Shown here: positions 4,706 through 6,153 of the stretch, piece by piece
Layout of the letters: each line of letters opens with the position of its first letter
How positions within the stretch are numbered: the stretch's first letter is position 1
Source of the DNA: Phycisphaerales bacterium UBA2402
Lineage (GTDB): Bacteria; Planctomycetota; Phycisphaerae; Phycisphaerales; UBA1924
Direction: 5' to 3'
NCBI GenBank assembly: GCA_002343715.1
Contig: DDSA01000163.1
Span: 449 to 6,601 of the forward strand
DNA length: 6,153 nt
The notes under the pieces: generated by a model
What the model was told of the DNA's origin: nothing
Databases searched by the model: none
What the model saw: the letters and a program-made list of their open reading frames with translations, nothing else
Program-made: the position numbers and the translations under genes

Positions 4706-6153
4706 ATGCCACTGCTCACGACCATCGTCGCCACCATCGGCCCGGCCTCCGAGTCACCGGACATCGTCGCTGACCTCATCCGCGCCGGTGTCGGCGTCTT
4801 CCGATTCAACTTTTCTCATGGTGATCTGGAAACCCACGCCGCACGGCTCGCCACGGTGCGGCGCGTCAGCGATGAACTCGGTTGTGCTGTCGCCTGCCTC
4901 GGCGATCTGCAAGGGCCCAAGATTCGGATCGGGCGCATCCCGGCAGGGGTCGGTCGTCCGCACCCGTCCGGCGGAGGTGCGGTGCTCGCGCGGGAGGCCG
5001 GTCTCATCATTCTGAAGAAAGGAATCGCCGAGGCCTTCGAGCGGCCGGATGTGCGGGGTGCGTTGCCCGTCCTTCCATTGACCTACGAGCCGCTCGTCGA
5101 TGAGGTCGAGCCGGGTCATGCCGTGCTGATCAACGATGGTGCGGTGCGGCTCACCGCGGTCGAGCGTCGCGGCGATGAACTCATCTGCCGCGTCGTCGTG
5201 GGGGGGGTGATCTCGAGCAACAAGGGCATCAACCTGCCCGATTCCAGCCTGACAACGCCCGCGATTACCGAACGGGATTGGGAGTGCGCCGCTTGGGCCG
5301 TCGCGCACGACCTCGATTTTCTCGCGCTCTCCTTTGTCCGTGAGGCCGCCGATGTCATTCAACTCCGAGAGGGGCTCGCGGGCATGTGCCGCGCCGCGAC
5401 GGAGCGTCGTGCACCAAGCGCCGGCGCTTGGATCCCCATCATCGCCAAGATCGAGATGCCCCAGGCCGTGAAGAATCTCGATCCGATCGTCGATGCCTCC
5501 GACGGTGTCATGGTCGCCCGCGGCGATCTCGGCGTCGAGATGGACCTTGCACAAGTACCGTTCATTCAGAAACGCATCGTCGGTACCTGCCGCCAGTTCG
5601 GCAAGCCCTGCATCGTCGCCACGCAGATGCTCGAGAGCATGATCGAGAATGCGGTGCCCACGCGTGCCGAAACTACCGATGTCGCCAACGCCATTCTCGA
5701 CGGGGCCGATGCCGTCATGCTCTCCGCCGAGACCGCCACCGGCAGACACCCGCTGGCGACCGTCCGCACCATGGCCCGTATCGCCGCCGCGGCCGAGGCC
5801 CACCAGGCCGCGCAGCCACAGGTGCACCGCCCACCCACACGACTTTCGGAGTCACACCGGGCCACCGCCGCCCTCGCCAGCGGGGCGTGGCAGATCGCCA
5901 ATGAACTCGGCGTGAAGGCGGTCGTCTGCTGGAGTCAGCACGGAGGAACGGCCCGGTACCTCTCGCAGAACCGATTTCTCATTCCCGTGGTGGTGTATAC
6001 CTCCGATGGCCCCACCGCCCGCCAGATGGCCTTGCACCACGGTCTGACGCCCGTTCTCTCAGCCCCGCCTCCTTCCGGCACGCTCGCCGATTGGAACCGG
6101 GCGGTGGATCAGTATCTGCTCACCCAAGGCCTTGTCAAAGCGGGTGAGCCGAT
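4706..6153 (+). CDS. pyk: Pyruvate kinase (3' end cut off)
   Basis: This enzyme transfers phosphate from phosphoenolpyruvate to ADP, giving pyruvate and ATP in the last step of glycolysis. The frame is open for 482 codons from ATG 4706 to the window edge. Residues seen include the N-terminal strand TIVATIGPAS, RFNFSHG (33-39, substrate Arg33), GDLQGPKIRIG (66-76, Arg74), a B domain ending in NKGINLP, SFVREAADV, the active-site KIEMP (Lys248, Glu250), ARGDLGVEM (metal ligand Asp274), and ATQMLESM (Thr306). The C domain with WSQHGGTARYLS and YTSDGPTARQM follows, so only the last residues are missing. The start places the first conserved strand right after the Met; no ribosome site is clear, and TTG 4697 is an in-frame alternative. 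Oddities are Met251, where the family signature usually has Asn, Lys or Arg, and an atypical entry to the B domain (about 77-110). Its regulation cannot be read from the sequence. Confidence 0.95.
   Translation, partial: MPLLTTIVATIGPASESPDIVADLIRAGVGVFRFNFSHGDLETHAARLATVRRVSDELGCAVACLGDLQGPKIRIGRIPAGVGRPHPSGGGAVLAREAGLIILKKGIAEAFERPDVRGALPVLPLTYEPLVDEVEPGHAVLINDGAVRLTAVERRGDELICRVVVGGVISSNKGINLPDSSLTTPAITERDWECAAWAVAHDLDFLALSFVREAADVIQLREGLAGMCRAATERRAPSAGAWIPIIAKIEMPQAVKNLDPIVDASDGVMVARGDLGVEMDLAQVPFIQKRIVGTCRQFGKPCIVATQMLESMIENAVPTRAETTDVANAILDGADAVMLSAETATGRHPLATVRTMARIAAAAEAHQAAQPQVHRPPTRLSESHRATAALASGAWQIANELGVKAVVCWSQHGGTARYLSQNRFLIPVVVYTSDGPTARQMALHHGLTPVLSAPPPSGTLADWNRAVDQYLLTQGLVKAGEP
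5200..5207 (+). repeat. Run of eight G within pyk
   Basis: A G8 tract encodes the VVVGGV segment near the end of the B domain. Conserved pyruvate kinase motifs on either side are in the same frame, so this length keeps the gene intact; slippage by one base would abolish the enzyme. Confidence 0.9.

Noticed and set aside
3448..4773. A 441-codon open frame on the plus strand across the phosphoesterase
   Set aside because: It is Arg/Pro-rich, overlaps two real genes antisense and also crosses the start of pyruvate kinase in another frame. The DHH motifs on the minus strand settle which strand codes.
4754..5827. A 357-codon open frame on the minus strand opposite pyruvate kinase
   Set aside because: It is exactly antisense to well-conserved pyruvate kinase codons. 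Its Asp/Gly/His-rich composition is what high-GC coding DNA gives on the opposite strand, and it shows no motif of its own.

Overview
The window looks like chromosomal DNA of a high-GC bacterium of the Planctomycetota, most likely class Phycisphaerae. Two things suggest this. The secreted protein at the left edge runs into a C-terminal tail of the CPADYNQDG type, which I know as the start of the dockerin-like tail common on exported planctomycete proteins. The DNA methyltransferase, DHH phosphoesterase and pyruvate kinase also read like planctomycete versions. This placement comes from protein style, not from a marker gene.

Layout: there are four real genes, and almost everything is coding. 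Three genes lie on the minus strand and are read from right to left. A DHH-family oligoribonuclease/pAp phosphatase of the NrnA type (4617 to 3529) is followed after 4 bases by an N4/N6-type DNA methyltransferase (3524 to 2721), so these two probably form a small operon. After a 257-base gap comes a large secreted protein (2463 to beyond base 1). It has a signal peptide, an uncharacterised domain of about 375 residues, three cysteine-rich PPC-like repeats and the first residues of the dockerin-like tail; its 3' end lies outside the window. On the plus strand, pyruvate kinase (4706 to beyond 6153) starts 88 bases from the phosphoesterase and diverges from it; its last codons are cut off. The two largest reading frames, the secreted protein and pyruvate kinase, both run off a window edge.

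Role: the window joins housekeeping metabolism (glycolysis, nanoRNA turnover), a solitary methyltransferase with no restriction partner in view, and one cell-surface or secreted protein. I see no mobile element, CRISPR array, RNA gene or defence island. The points most worth a second look are the uncharacterised modular secreted protein, the solitary methyltransferase tied to an RNA-turnover gene, long G runs inside two essential-type genes, and an odd stretch in the pyruvate kinase B domain that reads more like the family in another frame.
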